DNA of 64,000 bases from Pyruvatibacter mobilis (GCF_012848855.1 NZ_CP051630.1:1653501-1717500), one strand, 5' to 3'. Positions 16,683 to 26,230 are shown, numbered from the stretch's first letter. Program-made: numbers and translations. The notes: generated from the letters alone by a model not told the origin.

Positions 16683-18764
16683 ATGGCCCGCGCCACCAAG
16701 ACCTCCTCCTCCGACACGCCCGACCTGTTCAGCGGGGCTTCCGCCCCGAAACCGGCAGCCGCCAGGGGCGCTGTGAAGCCCGCGCGCAAGAGCGCGGCAA
16801 AGTCATCGGGTGCGGCGGCGCCGAAAGATGGCAGCGGCTATTCGGCCAGCGACATCGAGGTGCTGGAAGGGCTGGAGCCGGTGCGGCGGCGACCGGGCAT
16901 GTATATCGGCGGCACGGATGACCGCGCCCTGCACCATCTGTTTGCCGAAGTGCTGGACAACTCCATGGACGAGGCCGTGGCGGGTCACGCCACGCGCATC
17001 GAGGTATCGCTTGCAGCCGACGGGTCGCTGTCGGTGTCGGACAATGGGCGCGGCATTCCCGTGGACCCGCACCCCAAGTTCAAGGACAAGTCCGCCCTTG
17101 AAGTAATCCTCACCACGCTGCATGCGGGCGGCAAGTTCTCCGACAAGGTGTATGAGACTTCCGGCGGCCTGCACGGCGTTGGCGTGTCAGTGGTGAACGC
17201 GCTGTCGGAGTTCCTGGAAGTGGAAGTCGCGCGCGACAAGCAGCTCTATCGCCAGCGCTTCGAGCGCGGTCACCCGGTAAGCAAGCTTGAAACCGTCGGC
17301 AAGGCACCCAACCGGCGCGGCACGACGGTGACTTTTCATCCGGACGCGGAGATTTTCGGCAAGGGGGCGACCTTCAAGCCGGCGCGGCTCTACCGCATGG
17401 CGCGGTCGAAGGCCTACCTGTTCGGCGGCGTGAAGATCGAATGGAAATGCGCGCCTGAACTGCTGGACGGCAACGGCACTGTCCCGGCGGAAGATGTGCT
17501 GCACTTCCCCGGCGGGCTTGCGGACTATCTCGCCACCACGATCGACGGCAAGGAGACCGTTACGGCGGAGACCTTCTCCGGCAAGCTGAAGGCCAAGGGC
17601 TCGGCCGGCACGGTGGAGTGGGCGATCGCCTGGCTCGGCAATGCGGACGGGTTCTGCAATTCCTACTGCAACACGATCCCGACGCCCGAGGGCGGCACCC
17701 ATGAGGCGGGCCTGCGGGCGGCGCTGTCGAAGTCGCTCAAGGCCTATGGCGAACTCACCAACGTCAAGAAGGCCGCCTCGATTACCGCCGAAGATGTGAT
17801 GGGCACCGCCTGCATCATGCTGTCCGTGTTCATCCGCGAACCGGAGTTCGTCGGCCAGACGAAAGAGAAGCTCTCCTCTCCGTCGGCGCAGAAGCTGGTG
17901 GAATCCACCTTGCGCGACCATTTCGACACCTGGCTTGCATCCAAGCCGCAGCAGGCCAACCGGCTGCTTGAATGGGTGATCGACCGGGCGGATGAGCGGT
18001 TGCGCCGCCGCCAGGAAAAGGAAGTGAGCCGCAAGGCTGCGACGCGCAAGCTGCGGCTTCCGGGCAAGCTGGCCGACTGCACCAATTCAAGCGCTTCGGG
18101 TTCCGAGCTGTTCATCGTGGAGGGCGACTCGGCCGGTGGCTCCGCCAAGCAGGCGCGGGACCGCAAGACGCAGGCCGTGCTGCCCCTGCGCGGCAAGATC
18201 CTCAACGTGGCCAGCGCCACCAGCGCCAAGCAGGCGCAGAACCAGCAGATCTCCGATCTCATCCTGGCGCTGGGCGTGCAGACGGGCACGCGCTACCGCG
18301 ACGAGGACCTGCGGTATGAGAAGGTCATCATCATGACCGACGCCGACGTGGACGGCGCTCACATCGCAACGCTGCTCATCACTTTCTTCTACCAGGAGAT
18401 GCCGGAGCTGATCCGCAACGGCCATCTCTATCTCGCGGTGCCGCCGCTCTACCGTCTCGCCCAGGGGGGCAAGACCATGTATGCGGTGGATGATGCCCAT
18501 AAGGACGCGCTGATGGAGAGCGACTTCAAGGGCACCCGCAAGGTCGAGATCAGCCGCTTCAAGGGTCTGGGCGAGATGCTGCCGGCGCAGCTCAAGGAGA
18601 CCACCATGCGCCCCGGTCACCGGACGCTGATGCAGATCATGGTGCCGGACGAGGACCAGGACGAGACGAGGAAGCGGGTGAGCGAACTGATGGGCACCAA
18701 GCCCGAACTGCGATTCCGCTTCATCCAGGAAAACGCCGCCTTCGCGACCGATCTGGACATCTAG
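16683..18764 (+). CDS. parE: DNA topoisomerase IV subunit B
   Basis: The protein has 693 residues. An alanine/lysine-rich N-terminal tail of about 50 residues precedes the GHKL ATPase domain (VLEGLEPVRRRPGMYIGGTD, EVLDNSMDEAVAG, VSDNGRGIPVDPHPK, and the SGGLHGVGVSVVNALS lid). The transducer domain follows, then the TOPRIM domain with EGDSAGGSAKQARDR and the metal motif TDADVDGAHI. The ending QENAAFATDLDI is typical of ParE rather than GyrB, which is longer. With ParC it decatenates daughter chromosomes; parC is not in the window. Confidence 0.95.
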   Translation: MARATKTSSSDTPDLFSGASAPKPAAARGAVKPARKSAAKSSGAAAPKDGSGYSASDIEVLEGLEPVRRRPGMYIGGTDDRALHHLFAEVLDNSMDEAVAGHATRIEVSLAADGSLSVSDNGRGIPVDPHPKFKDKSALEVILTTLHAGGKFSDKVYETSGGLHGVGVSVVNALSEFLEVEVARDKQLYRQRFERGHPVSKLETVGKAPNRRGTTVTFHPDAEIFGKGATFKPARLYRMARSKAYLFGGVKIEWKCAPELLDGNGTVPAEDVLHFPGGLADYLATTIDGKETVTAETFSGKLKAKGSAGTVEWAIAWLGNADGFCNSYCNTIPTPEGGTHEAGLRAALSKSLKAYGELTNVKKAASITAEDVMGTACIMLSVFIREPEFVGQTKEKLSSPSAQKLVESTLRDHFDTWLASKPQQANRLLEWVIDRADERLRRRQEKEVSRKAATRKLRLPGKLADCTNSSASGSELFIVEGDSAGGSAKQARDRKTQAVLPLRGKILNVASATSAKQAQNQQISDLILALGVQTGTRYRDEDLRYEKVIIMTDADVDGAHIATLLITFFYQEMPELIRNGHLYLAVPPLYRLAQGGKTMYAVDDAHKDALMESDFKGTRKVEISRFKGLGEMLPAQLKETTMRPGHRTLMQIMVPDEDQDETRKRVSELMGTKPELRFRFIQENAAFATDLDI

Positions 18765-19207
18765 GCAGCCGGACGCGCCGCTGCGCCGGCCCGGAATCCC
18801 CCACGAGCCATGTGCTTTTTTTGCGACAATCCCGCCGGATTGCGCCGAAAACGGCGTGAGAGCGCGTTGCCATGCCCCTGCGCAGGGCTGCACTTCGTTG
18901 ACTTTCAAGCGCTTTTTCTTATGTTGCAGCGCAAATAGAAGCCTGTCTGGCTGCGGCCGCCGCAACTTGGCCCCGCGCCCGGACAGTCGGTGGGGCATGA
19001 GGCCTCTCGCGCGCCGGCTTCTGTTTCTCAGGTATCGGATTGGGTCCGGTGACCTGTGTTCGCGCGCCGCAACCGAAGCGCGGCGCTGATTTGGACCGTC
19101 CGGCGGTCTGTCCCGGGGAATGGGCCCCGGCCATCCCTCCGGACCTCTGACCGACGCCAGCGGCTTCGCCATTTGCGAACCGACCGTCCTTTAAAAAACG
19201 AGACTTC
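18765..19207. other. Intergenic region carrying the helicase promoter and long leader
   Basis: No gene is supported in these 443 bp. A good vegetative-type promoter lies at 18898-18925, which would give a 5' leader of roughly 270 bases before the DEAD-box helicase start. Long leaders are common for cold- or self-regulated helicase genes (family knowledge). I see no clear terminator for parE. Confidence 0.55.
18898..18925 (+). promoter_or_regulatory. Putative vegetative promoter of the DEAD-box helicase gene
   Basis: TTGACT (18898-18903) and TATGTT (18920-18925) are separated by 16 bp, a 5/6 and 4/6 match to the -35 and -10 consensus. The surrounding sequence is locally T-rich. Confidence 0.5.
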
Positions 19208-20956
19208 ATGACCTTTGACGATTTCGGCCTTAACGCCGACCTGATGAAAGCCATCAACGAAGCTGGCTATTCCGAGCCCACGCCCATCCAGGCGCAGGCC
19301 ATCCCCAAGGCGCTTGCTGACCGCGACGTGCTTGGCATCGCCCAGACGGGCACCGGCAAGACTGCCTCCTTCACCCTGCCGATGATCGAGCGCCTGTCCA
19401 AGGGCCGCGCCAAGGCCCGCATGCCGCGCTCTCTCATTCTTGAGCCGACGCGCGAACTGGCCGCTCAGGTGGCGGACAATTTCGAGAAATACGGCAAGTA
19501 TCACAAGCTCTCCATGGCGCTCCTGATCGGCGGCGTCTCCTTCGGCGACCAGGACAAGAAGATCGACCGCGGCGTCGATGTGCTGATCGCCACGCCGGGC
19601 CGCCTGCTTGACCACGTCGAGCGCGGCAAGCTGATGCTCACGGGCGTGCAGACGCTGGTGATCGACGAAGCCGACCGCATGCTGGACATGGGCTTCATCC
19701 CGGACATCGAGCGCATCTGCAAGCTGATCCCGTTCACCCGGCAGACGATGCTGTTCTCGGCCACCATGCCGCCGGAAATCGAGAACCTGGCCAACAATTT
19801 CATGCAGGCCCCGGCCCGCATCGAAGTGGCCCGCGCCTCGACCACCAATGCCAACATCACCCAGCGGCTGATGACCTGCGGCAGCCGTGAGAAGCGCAAG
19901 ACGCTGACCGAGCTGATCCGCCGCGAAGACATCCAGAACGCCATCGTGTTCTGCAACCGCAAGCGCGATGTGGACAGCGTGGCCAAGGCCCTGAAGAAGA
20001 GCGGCATCGACGCCTCCCCCATCCATGGTGATCTCGACCAGTCCGTCCGTACGCGGACGCTTGGCGCGTTCAAGGATGGCGAGCTGAAGGTGCTGGTGGC
20101 CAGCGACGTGGCCGCCCGCGGCCTCGACATTCCCGAAGTCAGCCACGTATTCAATTACGACGTGCCGACCCATGCCGAAGACTATGTGCACCGTATCGGC
20201 CGCACCGGCCGCGCGGGCCGCAAGGGCTTCTCCTTCACCCTGGCAACGCCGGATGACGGCAAGTATCTGGACGCGGTGGAAAAGCTCATCGACATGAAGA
20301 TCGAGCGCGCCACGCTGGACGGTGACACCAAGCCGGATGCGGATGATGCCGCCAAGCCGGCCAAGGCTGCCGACGAGGCAGACGCCACCGAAACAGACGA
20401 CACCGCTGCAGCCACGGCAGATGGCGAGGCTGCTGACGCCACGGAAGTTTCCGAAGCCACTGACGCCACCGAAACCAAGGCATCTGACGCCGGAACCGAG
20501 GACGGCTCCGACGATGAGCAGCCGAAGCGCCGCCGCCGCCGCCGTGGCGGCCGGGGCCGTGGCCGCAGCCGCAAGAGCGATGACGCGGAGATGGATGCCG
20601 AGGCAGACGATGCCGGTCAGGATGCCGTCGCCGCGGACGCCGAAGACGATACATCCGACAGCCGCCCTGCCCGCCAGGACAAGTCCGAGAGCAAGGCCGG
20701 CGATGGCAAGCCGGGTGACGGCAAGTCGGGTGAGAAGCGCGGCCGTGGCCGTGGCGGCCGCAACAAGGGCCGCGACGGGGGCCGCAATGGCGGTGACAAC
20801 GACCGGGTGATTGGCATGGGCGACCACGTCCCTGCCTTCATTCTCCGCCCCATCCGCCGCAGCCAGGCGAAGCCCGCGGATGCCCAGACCGATGGTCAGG
20901 CAACATCATCCGACGCCTCCGCCGACGACACCGCGCAGGAAAGCGACGCAGCCTGA
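19208..20956 (+). CDS. DEAD-box RNA helicase, RhlE type, with acidic and arginine-rich tail
   Basis: The protein has 582 residues. Core motifs are in order: Q motif (EPTPIQAQAIP), AQTGTGKT, PTRELAAQ, TPGR, DEADRMLDMGF, SAT, ARGLDIPEV and HRIGRTGRAG, ending near residue 370. The tail alternates acidic Ala/Asp/Glu-rich blocks with basic blocks (KRRRRRRGGRGRGRSRK and KRGRGRGGRNKGRDGGRNGG), then MGDHVPAFILRPIRR. The tail style resembles that of RNase E in this window, as expected for RNA-binding, possibly degradosome-associated helicases (inference). Start ATG at 19208 has only a weak ribosome site. Confidence 0.93.
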   Translation: MTFDDFGLNADLMKAINEAGYSEPTPIQAQAIPKALADRDVLGIAQTGTGKTASFTLPMIERLSKGRAKARMPRSLILEPTRELAAQVADNFEKYGKYHKLSMALLIGGVSFGDQDKKIDRGVDVLIATPGRLLDHVERGKLMLTGVQTLVIDEADRMLDMGFIPDIERICKLIPFTRQTMLFSATMPPEIENLANNFMQAPARIEVARASTTNANITQRLMTCGSREKRKTLTELIRREDIQNAIVFCNRKRDVDSVAKALKKSGIDASPIHGDLDQSVRTRTLGAFKDGELKVLVASDVAARGLDIPEVSHVFNYDVPTHAEDYVHRIGRTGRAGRKGFSFTLATPDDGKYLDAVEKLIDMKIERATLDGDTKPDADDAAKPAKAADEADATETDDTAAATADGEAADATEVSEATDATETKASDAGTEDGSDDEQPKRRRRRRGGRGRGRSRKSDDAEMDAEADDAGQDAVAADAEDDTSDSRPARQDKSESKAGDGKPGDGKSGEKRGRGRGGRNKGRDGGRNGGDNDRVIGMGDHVPAFILRPIRRSQAKPADAQTDGQATSSDASADDTAQESDAA

Positions 20957-20971
20957 TCCGGCTGATCAGGC
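20951..20971 (+). repeat. Hairpin over the helicase stop codon
   Basis: GCCTGATC (20951-20958) and GATCAGGC (20964-20971) form a perfect 8-bp stem with a 5-base loop, containing the helicase stop codon. No T-tract follows, so it is an RNA stability element or a factor-dependent terminator at best. Confidence 0.45.
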
Positions 20972-20994
20972 CACATCAACTGGCTTGAAACCTA

Positions 20995-21021
20995 ACCAAA
21001 TCTTCACTGGACGGATTTGGT
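20995..21021. repeat. Inverted repeat upstream of the DUF1329 gene
   Basis: ACCAAATC (20995-21002) and GATTTGGT (21014-21021) are separated by 11 bp. It lies 85 bp before the DUF1329 start, without a following T-tract. Centre-to-centre spacing of about 19 bp suits an operator. Confidence 0.45.
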
Positions 21022-21105
21022 AAGTCTGCCTTACGATCCCTCGCAACAAGAGTGAGGCAAGGGCCGGGCGCGGCCCGATGCCCCGTATTGCAGGGAGTTG
21101 ATGTC

Positions 21106-22491
21106 TTGGTGAGTTCCGGTCTTCGGCGCGCTCTGGCCGCGCTGGCTTATTCCACCCTTCCCCTTCTGGCCGCCGGCGCAGCGCAGGCCGCCGTGCCTGC
21201 CGACATGGCTGCACGTCTGGACACGGACCTGACGCCGCTCGGCTCGGAGCGGGCCGGCAATGAAGACGGGACGATCCCCGCCTGGACGGGCGGATTGCAG
21301 TCGCCGCCCGCGGGGCTCGGCTATCAGCGGGGCATGCACCACCCCAATCCCTACTCGGCGGACCAGTCGCTCTTCACCATCACGCGCGACAATATGGGCC
21401 AGTATGCGGACCGTCTGACCGGCGCGCAGAAGGCGCTGCTGGAGAACTACGGCGACACCTTCAAGATGAATGTCTATCCGTCGCACCGCAGCTGCGCGCA
21501 GCCGGACTTCGTCTATGAGGCGAACCGCAAGAACGCGCTGACGGGCATCATCACCGATGAGGGCAACGGGGTGGACCAGGCCATCATGGGCAAGCCGTTC
21601 CCCGTTCCCAATTCCGGCTACGAAGTGCTGTGGAACCATTTGCTGGGCTTCGGCAATCACAAGCTGCAGCGTCAGTTCGCAGCGGTGATCCCCACGGCAT
21701 CGGGCGACTACACCAAATATTCCGCGCGTGATGACGCGATCATCCGGTGGAATGATCCGGCCATCAAGACAGCGGCCGAACTCGACAACATCATGGCGCT
21801 CTACATCCTGCACACGCTGGAACCGACGCGCGTGTCGGGCAATGTGATCCTGGTGCATGAGACGCTCAACCGCCTCTCCGACCCGCGCAAGGCCTGGCAG
21901 TATTCGCCCGGCACGCGGCGCGTGCGCCGGGCACCGAACATTGCCTATGACAATCCGGGCACGAATTCCGACGGCGCCACCACGTCGGATTCCTTCGGCG
22001 GCTTCAACGGCGCGCCGGACCGCTACACCTGGACGCTCAAGGGCAGGCAGGAAGCCTACATTCCCTACAACAATTACGAGCTGTATTCAGACAAGCTGAC
22101 CTATGATGACGTCATCCGTCCGCGTCATCTGAATACGGATCATGTGCGTTACGAGCTGCACCGGGTCTGGCAGCTTGAGGCCAATCTCAAGCCGTCCACG
22201 CGGCATGTCTATTCGCGGCGCGTCTTCTATCAGGACGAGGACAGCTGGGGCATCGTTTCGGCCGAGCTCTATGACGCACGCGGGGAACTGTGGCGCGTGC
22301 AGGAGCAATATCCGGTGACCTTCTACGAGGTGCCGGTGTGCGGCTCGAGCATGGGTGCTGCCTATGATTTCACCAATGGGCGCTACATCGCCGTGGGGCT
22401 GATCAACGAGGAAGAGCCGGTCAATTTCTATGCGGACCACCTTGAGGAACGCCGTTACACGCCGCAGACAATCCGCACGCTGGGCCGCTAG
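21106..22491 (+). CDS. DUF1329 family secreted protein
   Basis: The protein has 461 residues. A signal peptide (SSGLRRALAALAYSTLPLL then AAGAAQA) precedes the mature part, which fits DUF1329: LTPLGSERAGNEDGTIPAWTG, MNVYPSHRSCA, YSPGTRRVRRAPNIAYD and DDVIRPRHLNTDHVRYELHR. DUF1329 proteins are LolA-like beta-rich envelope proteins often found with DUF1302 and hydrophobic-substrate catabolism; here DUF1302 is absent. The start is a TTG eight bases after GGGAG; a GTG one codon later (21109) is equally possible, and a GTG at 21052 has no ribosome site. Confidence 0.85.
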   Translation: MVSSGLRRALAALAYSTLPLLAAGAAQAAVPADMAARLDTDLTPLGSERAGNEDGTIPAWTGGLQSPPAGLGYQRGMHHPNPYSADQSLFTITRDNMGQYADRLTGAQKALLENYGDTFKMNVYPSHRSCAQPDFVYEANRKNALTGIITDEGNGVDQAIMGKPFPVPNSGYEVLWNHLLGFGNHKLQRQFAAVIPTASGDYTKYSARDDAIIRWNDPAIKTAAELDNIMALYILHTLEPTRVSGNVILVHETLNRLSDPRKAWQYSPGTRRVRRAPNIAYDNPGTNSDGATTSDSFGGFNGAPDRYTWTLKGRQEAYIPYNNYELYSDKLTYDDVIRPRHLNTDHVRYELHRVWQLEANLKPSTRHVYSRRVFYQDEDSWGIVSAELYDARGELWRVQEQYPVTFYEVPVCGSSMGAAYDFTNGRYIAVGLINEEEPVNFYADHLEERRYTPQTIRTLGR

Positions 22492-22581
22492 GGCTCCCGT
22501 TCGCCCTTCCCCACGCCGCCATTGGCCGCAGAATGCAGGCCAGCCCATGGGGGTACCGTCAGTCCACCCTGTCCCATGGGT

Positions 22582-22618
22582 CCCCCGAACGATGTTCGGG
22601 GGATGGCGGCTCTTTTTT
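22582..22618 (+). terminator. Weak terminator after the DUF1329 gene
   Basis: CCCCCGAAC (22582-22590) pairs with GTTCGGGGG (22594-22602). The T6 run comes about ten bases after the stem (22613-22618), further than usual. It separates two convergent genes. Confidence 0.5.
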
Positions 22619-23132
22619 ACACACCGATAAAGTCGGACCGGGAAACGGCATACACGCGAAGCGGCTCACCGTCATAGAGCATGTCGCGGGTATGGATCTG
22701 GCCCAGCTTCTCAGCCACGCGGATCGAGGCCGTGTTGGCCGGGTCGATAAACGACACGACCTCGTTGAGGCCAAGTGCCCTGAACATCCATGCGGCGCAA
22801 AGGCGGGCCGCTTCGGTCGCATAGCCCCTGCCCCATGCGGCGCGCGCCATGGTCCAGCCGAGTTCGATTTCCGGCTCATCGCCATGGAGGGTCGGGCCAA
22901 CGCGGCCGACCATGAGGCCGCTCACCTTCTCCTCGACGGCAAACTTGCCGTACCCCTTGCTGCGCCAGTGCGCCTGCGCCTTGTCAAAGTGCTCACGCGC
23001 GCCGGCCAGGTCCCTGACGCCACCGAGGAAGCGCGCCACCTCCGGGTCACCCTGCATGGCGGCATAGACGTCAAAGTCATCCTCACGGTACCGCCGCAGG
23101 ATCAGCCGGTCGGTTTCGAGCCTTATATCCAT
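22617..23132 (-). CDS. GNAT N-acetyltransferase, RimJ/RimL type
   Basis: The protein has 171 residues. The RimJ-like opening MDIRLETDRLILRRYREDDF is followed by the acetyl-CoA loop AWGRGYATEAARLCAAW and the end strand NTASIRVAEKLG. Typical substrates are N-termini of ribosomal or other proteins, or small amines; none can be assigned. I use the ATG at 23132 with GAGG five bases upstream; an overlapping ATG at 23135 is possible. A further TTG at 23147 lies inside the aldehyde dehydrogenase terminator and is unlikely. Confidence 0.87.
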   Translation of the reverse strand: MDIRLETDRLILRRYREDDFDVYAAMQGDPEVARFLGGVRDLAGAREHFDKAQAHWRSKGYGKFAVEEKVSGLMVGRVGPTLHGDEPEIELGWTMARAAWGRGYATEAARLCAAWMFRALGLNEVVSFIDPANTASIRVAEKLGQIHTRDMLYDGEPLRVYAVSRSDFIGV

Positions 23133-23145
23133 CATCGCCTCAAAC

Positions 23146-23173
23146 AAAAAAGGGCGGCACGCAGGTGCCGCCC
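23146..23173 (-). terminator. Intrinsic terminator of the aldehyde dehydrogenase gene
   Basis: On the minus strand GGGCGGCAC pairs with GTGCCGCCC (23173-23165 and 23160-23152) around a 4-base loop and is followed by a run of U residues (A-run 23146-23151). The acetyltransferase gene starts 13 bases further on. Confidence 0.88.
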
Positions 23174-23199
23174 TTCTATCGCGTTGCGACTGGCGCCGC

Positions 23200-24663
23200 C
23201 TACTTCTTGATCATCGACAGCACGCGCTTGCGCTTCTTGGCGTCGTAGGGCGGACGGAACATCTCTGCCACCATCTGGGCCTTGGCCTGGTGGTAGACCG
23301 CCTTGGCGTGGCTGAAGGTGCGGAAGCCGTCGATGCCGTGATAGGAGCCCATGCCGGACGGGCCGACGCCACCGAAGGGTAGGTCTTCCATCGACACATG
23401 CATGATCACGTCATTGACCGTGACACCGCCGGAGGTGGTGTGGTCCAGCACCCGGCGTTCCTCGGCATCGTCCTGGCCGAAATAATAGAGGCCGAGCGGA
23501 CGGTCGTTTGCGTTCACGTAGTCCAGGGTCTCGGACACATCCTTGTAGGTCTTCATCGGCAGCACCGGGCCGAAGATCTCGTCCTGCAGGACCTTCATGT
23601 CCTCGGTCGGGTTCTTGATGATGGTCGGCGGGATCTTGTTGTAGGGCTGCTGGGAGAAGTCCTCATTGGCCGGATTAATCTCCACGATCTCGGCGCCCTT
23701 GGCCTTGGCATCCTCGATATAGCCGGTGATGCGGTCATAGTGGCGGTCGTTGATGATGGAGGTGTAGTCCGGGTTGTCCTTCATGGTCGGGAACATCTTG
23801 GTCACCGCCTTCTGGGCACCGGCCACGAAGTCGTCGGCCTTTTCTTCCGGCACCATCACATAATCGGGTGCCAGGCAGATCTGACCCGCATTGAGGGTCT
23901 TGCCGGTCATCACGCGGGCGGCGACATCCTCCATGTCGGCGGAGCGGCTGACGATCACCGGAGACTTGCCGCCGAGTTCGAGCGTCACGGGCACCAGATT
24001 TTCCGATGCCGCGCGCATCACATGCTTGGCGATGGACCCGGCCCCGGTGAACAGCAGGTGATCGAAGGGCTGCTTGGAGAAGGCTTCACCCACGGCGGGG
24101 CCGCCGGTGACCACGGCCACTTCGGTCTCGTCATAGGCTGCGCGGAACATCTTGGCCATGAGCTCGGAGCAGGCCGGGGTGAATTCCGACGGCTTGATCA
24201 TGGCGCGGTTGCCGGCGGCGAAGACGCCTGCAAGCGGTGCAAAGGTGAGGTTGAACGGGAAGTTCCACGGGCTGATGATGCCGATGGTGCCGAGCGGCTG
24301 GTATTCCACATGCGCCTTGGCACCGAGCAGGCCGAGGGGGAATTGCAGCTTGCGCTTTTCCGGGCGCATCCACTTTTCCATGTTCTTCTTGGCGTGCTCG
24401 AGGGGGCCGACGGAGCCCATGACGTCTGTCATCAGCGACGCGACCGGGGCGCGGTTGCCGAAATCCGACATCAGCGCTTCGACGATTTCATCCTTGTTGT
24501 CGACCAAAAGGGCGATCGAGCGGTCGATCCAGTCCTTGCGGCGCTTGACGCTGGCCGGGCCCTCGTCGATATGCGCCTTTTTCTGCTTGTCGAGAATGGC
24601 GCGGATGCCATCGGAAATGGCGTCGGCGTTCGTGGCTTCGGGGGACGTTTCCACAACGCTCAT
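23200..24663 (-). CDS. Aldehyde dehydrogenase, coniferyl-aldehyde-dehydrogenase type
   Basis: The protein has 487 residues of the ALDH superfamily. Motifs are GTIGIISPWNFPFNLTFAPL, IKPSEFTPACSEL, the NAD loop FTGAGSIAKHVM, the general base in LELGGKSPVIV, and the catalytic cysteine in NAGQICLAPDYV. GPVLPMKTYKD and MEDLPFGGVGPSGMGSYHG follow. The short C-terminus and the LAPDYV context place it with membrane-associated class 3-like enzymes annotated as coniferyl aldehyde dehydrogenases. It oxidises aromatic or long-chain aldehydes to acids with NAD(P)+. GAGGAG lies seven bases before the ATG at 24663. Confidence 0.92.
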   Translation of the reverse strand: MSVVETSPEATNADAISDGIRAILDKQKKAHIDEGPASVKRRKDWIDRSIALLVDNKDEIVEALMSDFGNRAPVASLMTDVMGSVGPLEHAKKNMEKWMRPEKRKLQFPLGLLGAKAHVEYQPLGTIGIISPWNFPFNLTFAPLAGVFAAGNRAMIKPSEFTPACSELMAKMFRAAYDETEVAVVTGGPAVGEAFSKQPFDHLLFTGAGSIAKHVMRAASENLVPVTLELGGKSPVIVSRSADMEDVAARVMTGKTLNAGQICLAPDYVMVPEEKADDFVAGAQKAVTKMFPTMKDNPDYTSIINDRHYDRITGYIEDAKAKGAEIVEINPANEDFSQQPYNKIPPTIIKNPTEDMKVLQDEIFGPVLPMKTYKDVSETLDYVNANDRPLGLYYFGQDDAEERRVLDHTTSGGVTVNDVIMHVSMEDLPFGGVGPSGMGSYHGIDGFRTFSHAKAVYHQAKAQMVAEMFRPPYDAKKRKRVLSMIKK

Positions 24664-25028
24664 GATGTTCTCCTCGCTGTTGCCGGCATGGGTCCGCTTG
24701 GGGACCTGTTGGTCCGTAAACCGGCGGCCGGGTTGATCTTTTTATGCAGGACCGCGCCCATCGCGGCCTGCTCAAATCTTAATGTGACCAGCAGTATAGC
24801 CATCCCTTCACGTCCACGCGAGGCGGATTGATTTTTCGCAGCATTGCGCGATTTTTCGCGCTGGGTTCGCGGAAAAGTAGTACGGCGTTTAACTCTGCCT
24901 TAAGCGCCTGCGGGCTACACCGGTCATGCAGGGATTGAGAGCGACGTTGCGGCAGGCTGGCATACCGGCCCCCTATCTCGATCATTTGGGAGATACCCGG
25001 GTTCCGGGCGAGCTTAGAGGCAGAAGCC
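24664..25028. other. Divergent intergenic region with two 10-bp direct repeats
   Basis: The 365 bp divide the aldehyde dehydrogenase (minus) and the GGDEF gene (plus). No gene is seen. The block is locally A/T rich and contains two identical GATTTTTCGC repeats exactly 20 bp apart (24830-24859). On the minus strand TATACT (24793-24798) could be a -10 for the dehydrogenase, without a clear -35. Confidence 0.5.
24830..24859. repeat. Direct repeat GATTTTTCGC, two copies 20 bp apart
   Basis: GATTTTTCGC occurs at 24830-24839 and again at 24850-24859. Each copy is followed by more GC-rich sequence. Two-helical-turn spacing suits cooperative binding of a regulator to one DNA face. Confidence 0.55.
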
Positions 25029-26081
25029 GTGAGCAATGCGAGTACCATGACTGATCCCAATCTCGTGGCCGAGATGGCCATCAAGGAGATGGAGACGCAC
25101 GGGGTCGCGCCCACGCCCGACAATTACGAATTCTGGTTCACCCACCTGTCCGGCACCAATCCGGACCTCAGCCGCGAGGTGGACCTTCTTACCCAGAACG
25201 GCAAGGTCAAGGATGCCGGGCAGATCAACACCCTGCGCGAGCGCTACATCACCCAGGCCGACAAAGACAGCGCGATGCTGGATGTGGGTGGCAGGCTCGA
25301 AAAGGAACTGGCCGGCGTCATGCAGATGCTGGAAACAGCCTCCAAGGACACCGGTGCCTATGGCGACAGCCTGAACAATGTGACCGCCGCGCTGGACGCG
25401 GAACGCTCGCCGGCGGAACTGCGCGTGCTAATGGAAACGCTGGTGGCCGCCACCCGCACCATGGAAGGCCGCAGCAAGCAGCTGGAACAGCGGCTGGAGG
25501 AAAGCAAGGAAGAGGTCACCCAGCTTCGGCGCAACATGGAAGAGATCCGCACCGAGGCCATGACCGACCAGCTGACGGGGCTGGCCAACCGGCGCAAGTT
25601 CGACGACACGGTCGCGGCCTGCATGAAGTCAGCCGAAGACAACGAAACCCCGTTCACGCTGATCCTCGGCGACATCGACCATTTCAAGAAGTTCAACGAC
25701 ACCTATGGCCACCAGACCGGTGACCAGGTGCTGAAGCTGGTGGCCCAGTGCATGCGCCACCATGTGCGCGACCCGCTGACACCGGCGCGCTATGGCGGTG
25801 AAGAGTTTGCCCTGATCCTGCCGTTTACCGATCTCGAGGCCGGGGTGCGCATTGCCGATCAGGTGCGCCGGATGATCGAGAGCAAGGAGCTGGTGAAGAA
25901 GTCCACCGGTGAAAATCTCGGGGCGGTCACCATGTCCTTCGGCGCAGCCTTGTTCGAGCCGGGTGAAACCATCCGCGACCTCATCAAGCGCGCGGATGCC
26001 TGCCTCTATACGGCCAAGCGGCACGGCCGCAATCAGGTGCGCAGCGAGATTTCCGAAGACGTGCGCAAGATGGCGAGCTAG
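25029..26081 (+). CDS. GGDEF diguanylate cyclase, soluble
   Basis: The protein has 350 residues. The N-terminal part (about 10-95) has APTPDNYEFWFTHLSGTNPDL, a region seen ahead of GGDEF domains in alphaproteobacteria. A coiled-coil segment follows (about 140-180, RSKQLEQRLEESKEEVTQLR). The GGDEF domain (about 185-345) has DQLTGLANRRKFD, GDIDHFKKFNDTYGH and the active-site loop RYGGEEFALI. It should make cyclic di-GMP. An RxxD inhibitory site upstream of GGEEF is not evident. No membrane segment is present. The GTG at 25029 has GAGG eight bases upstream; an ATG at 25047 is the alternative. Confidence 0.92.
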   Translation: MSNASTMTDPNLVAEMAIKEMETHGVAPTPDNYEFWFTHLSGTNPDLSREVDLLTQNGKVKDAGQINTLRERYITQADKDSAMLDVGGRLEKELAGVMQMLETASKDTGAYGDSLNNVTAALDAERSPAELRVLMETLVAATRTMEGRSKQLEQRLEESKEEVTQLRRNMEEIRTEAMTDQLTGLANRRKFDDTVAACMKSAEDNETPFTLILGDIDHFKKFNDTYGHQTGDQVLKLVAQCMRHHVRDPLTPARYGGEEFALILPFTDLEAGVRIADQVRRMIESKELVKKSTGENLGAVTMSFGAALFEPGETIRDLIKRADACLYTAKRHGRNQVRSEISEDVRKMAS

Positions 26082-26230
26082 CCGCAGCGCTCACCCTTCC
26101 CTTTCCTTTCCTGGCTCGTCCCAGGCCGGATGTCTCCCCGACACCGCTTTATGCGCCCCCGCCCCTACGTCAACCGCGGCGGGCATGCAGCCTTGCGCAA
26201 ATCACCTGTCTTTTTGCCCTGTCACAGCGT

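Noticed and set aside
19028-20827. A 599-codon open frame on the minus strand opposite the DEAD-box helicase
   Set aside because: It covers a gene with complete helicase motifs and is itself of low complexity.
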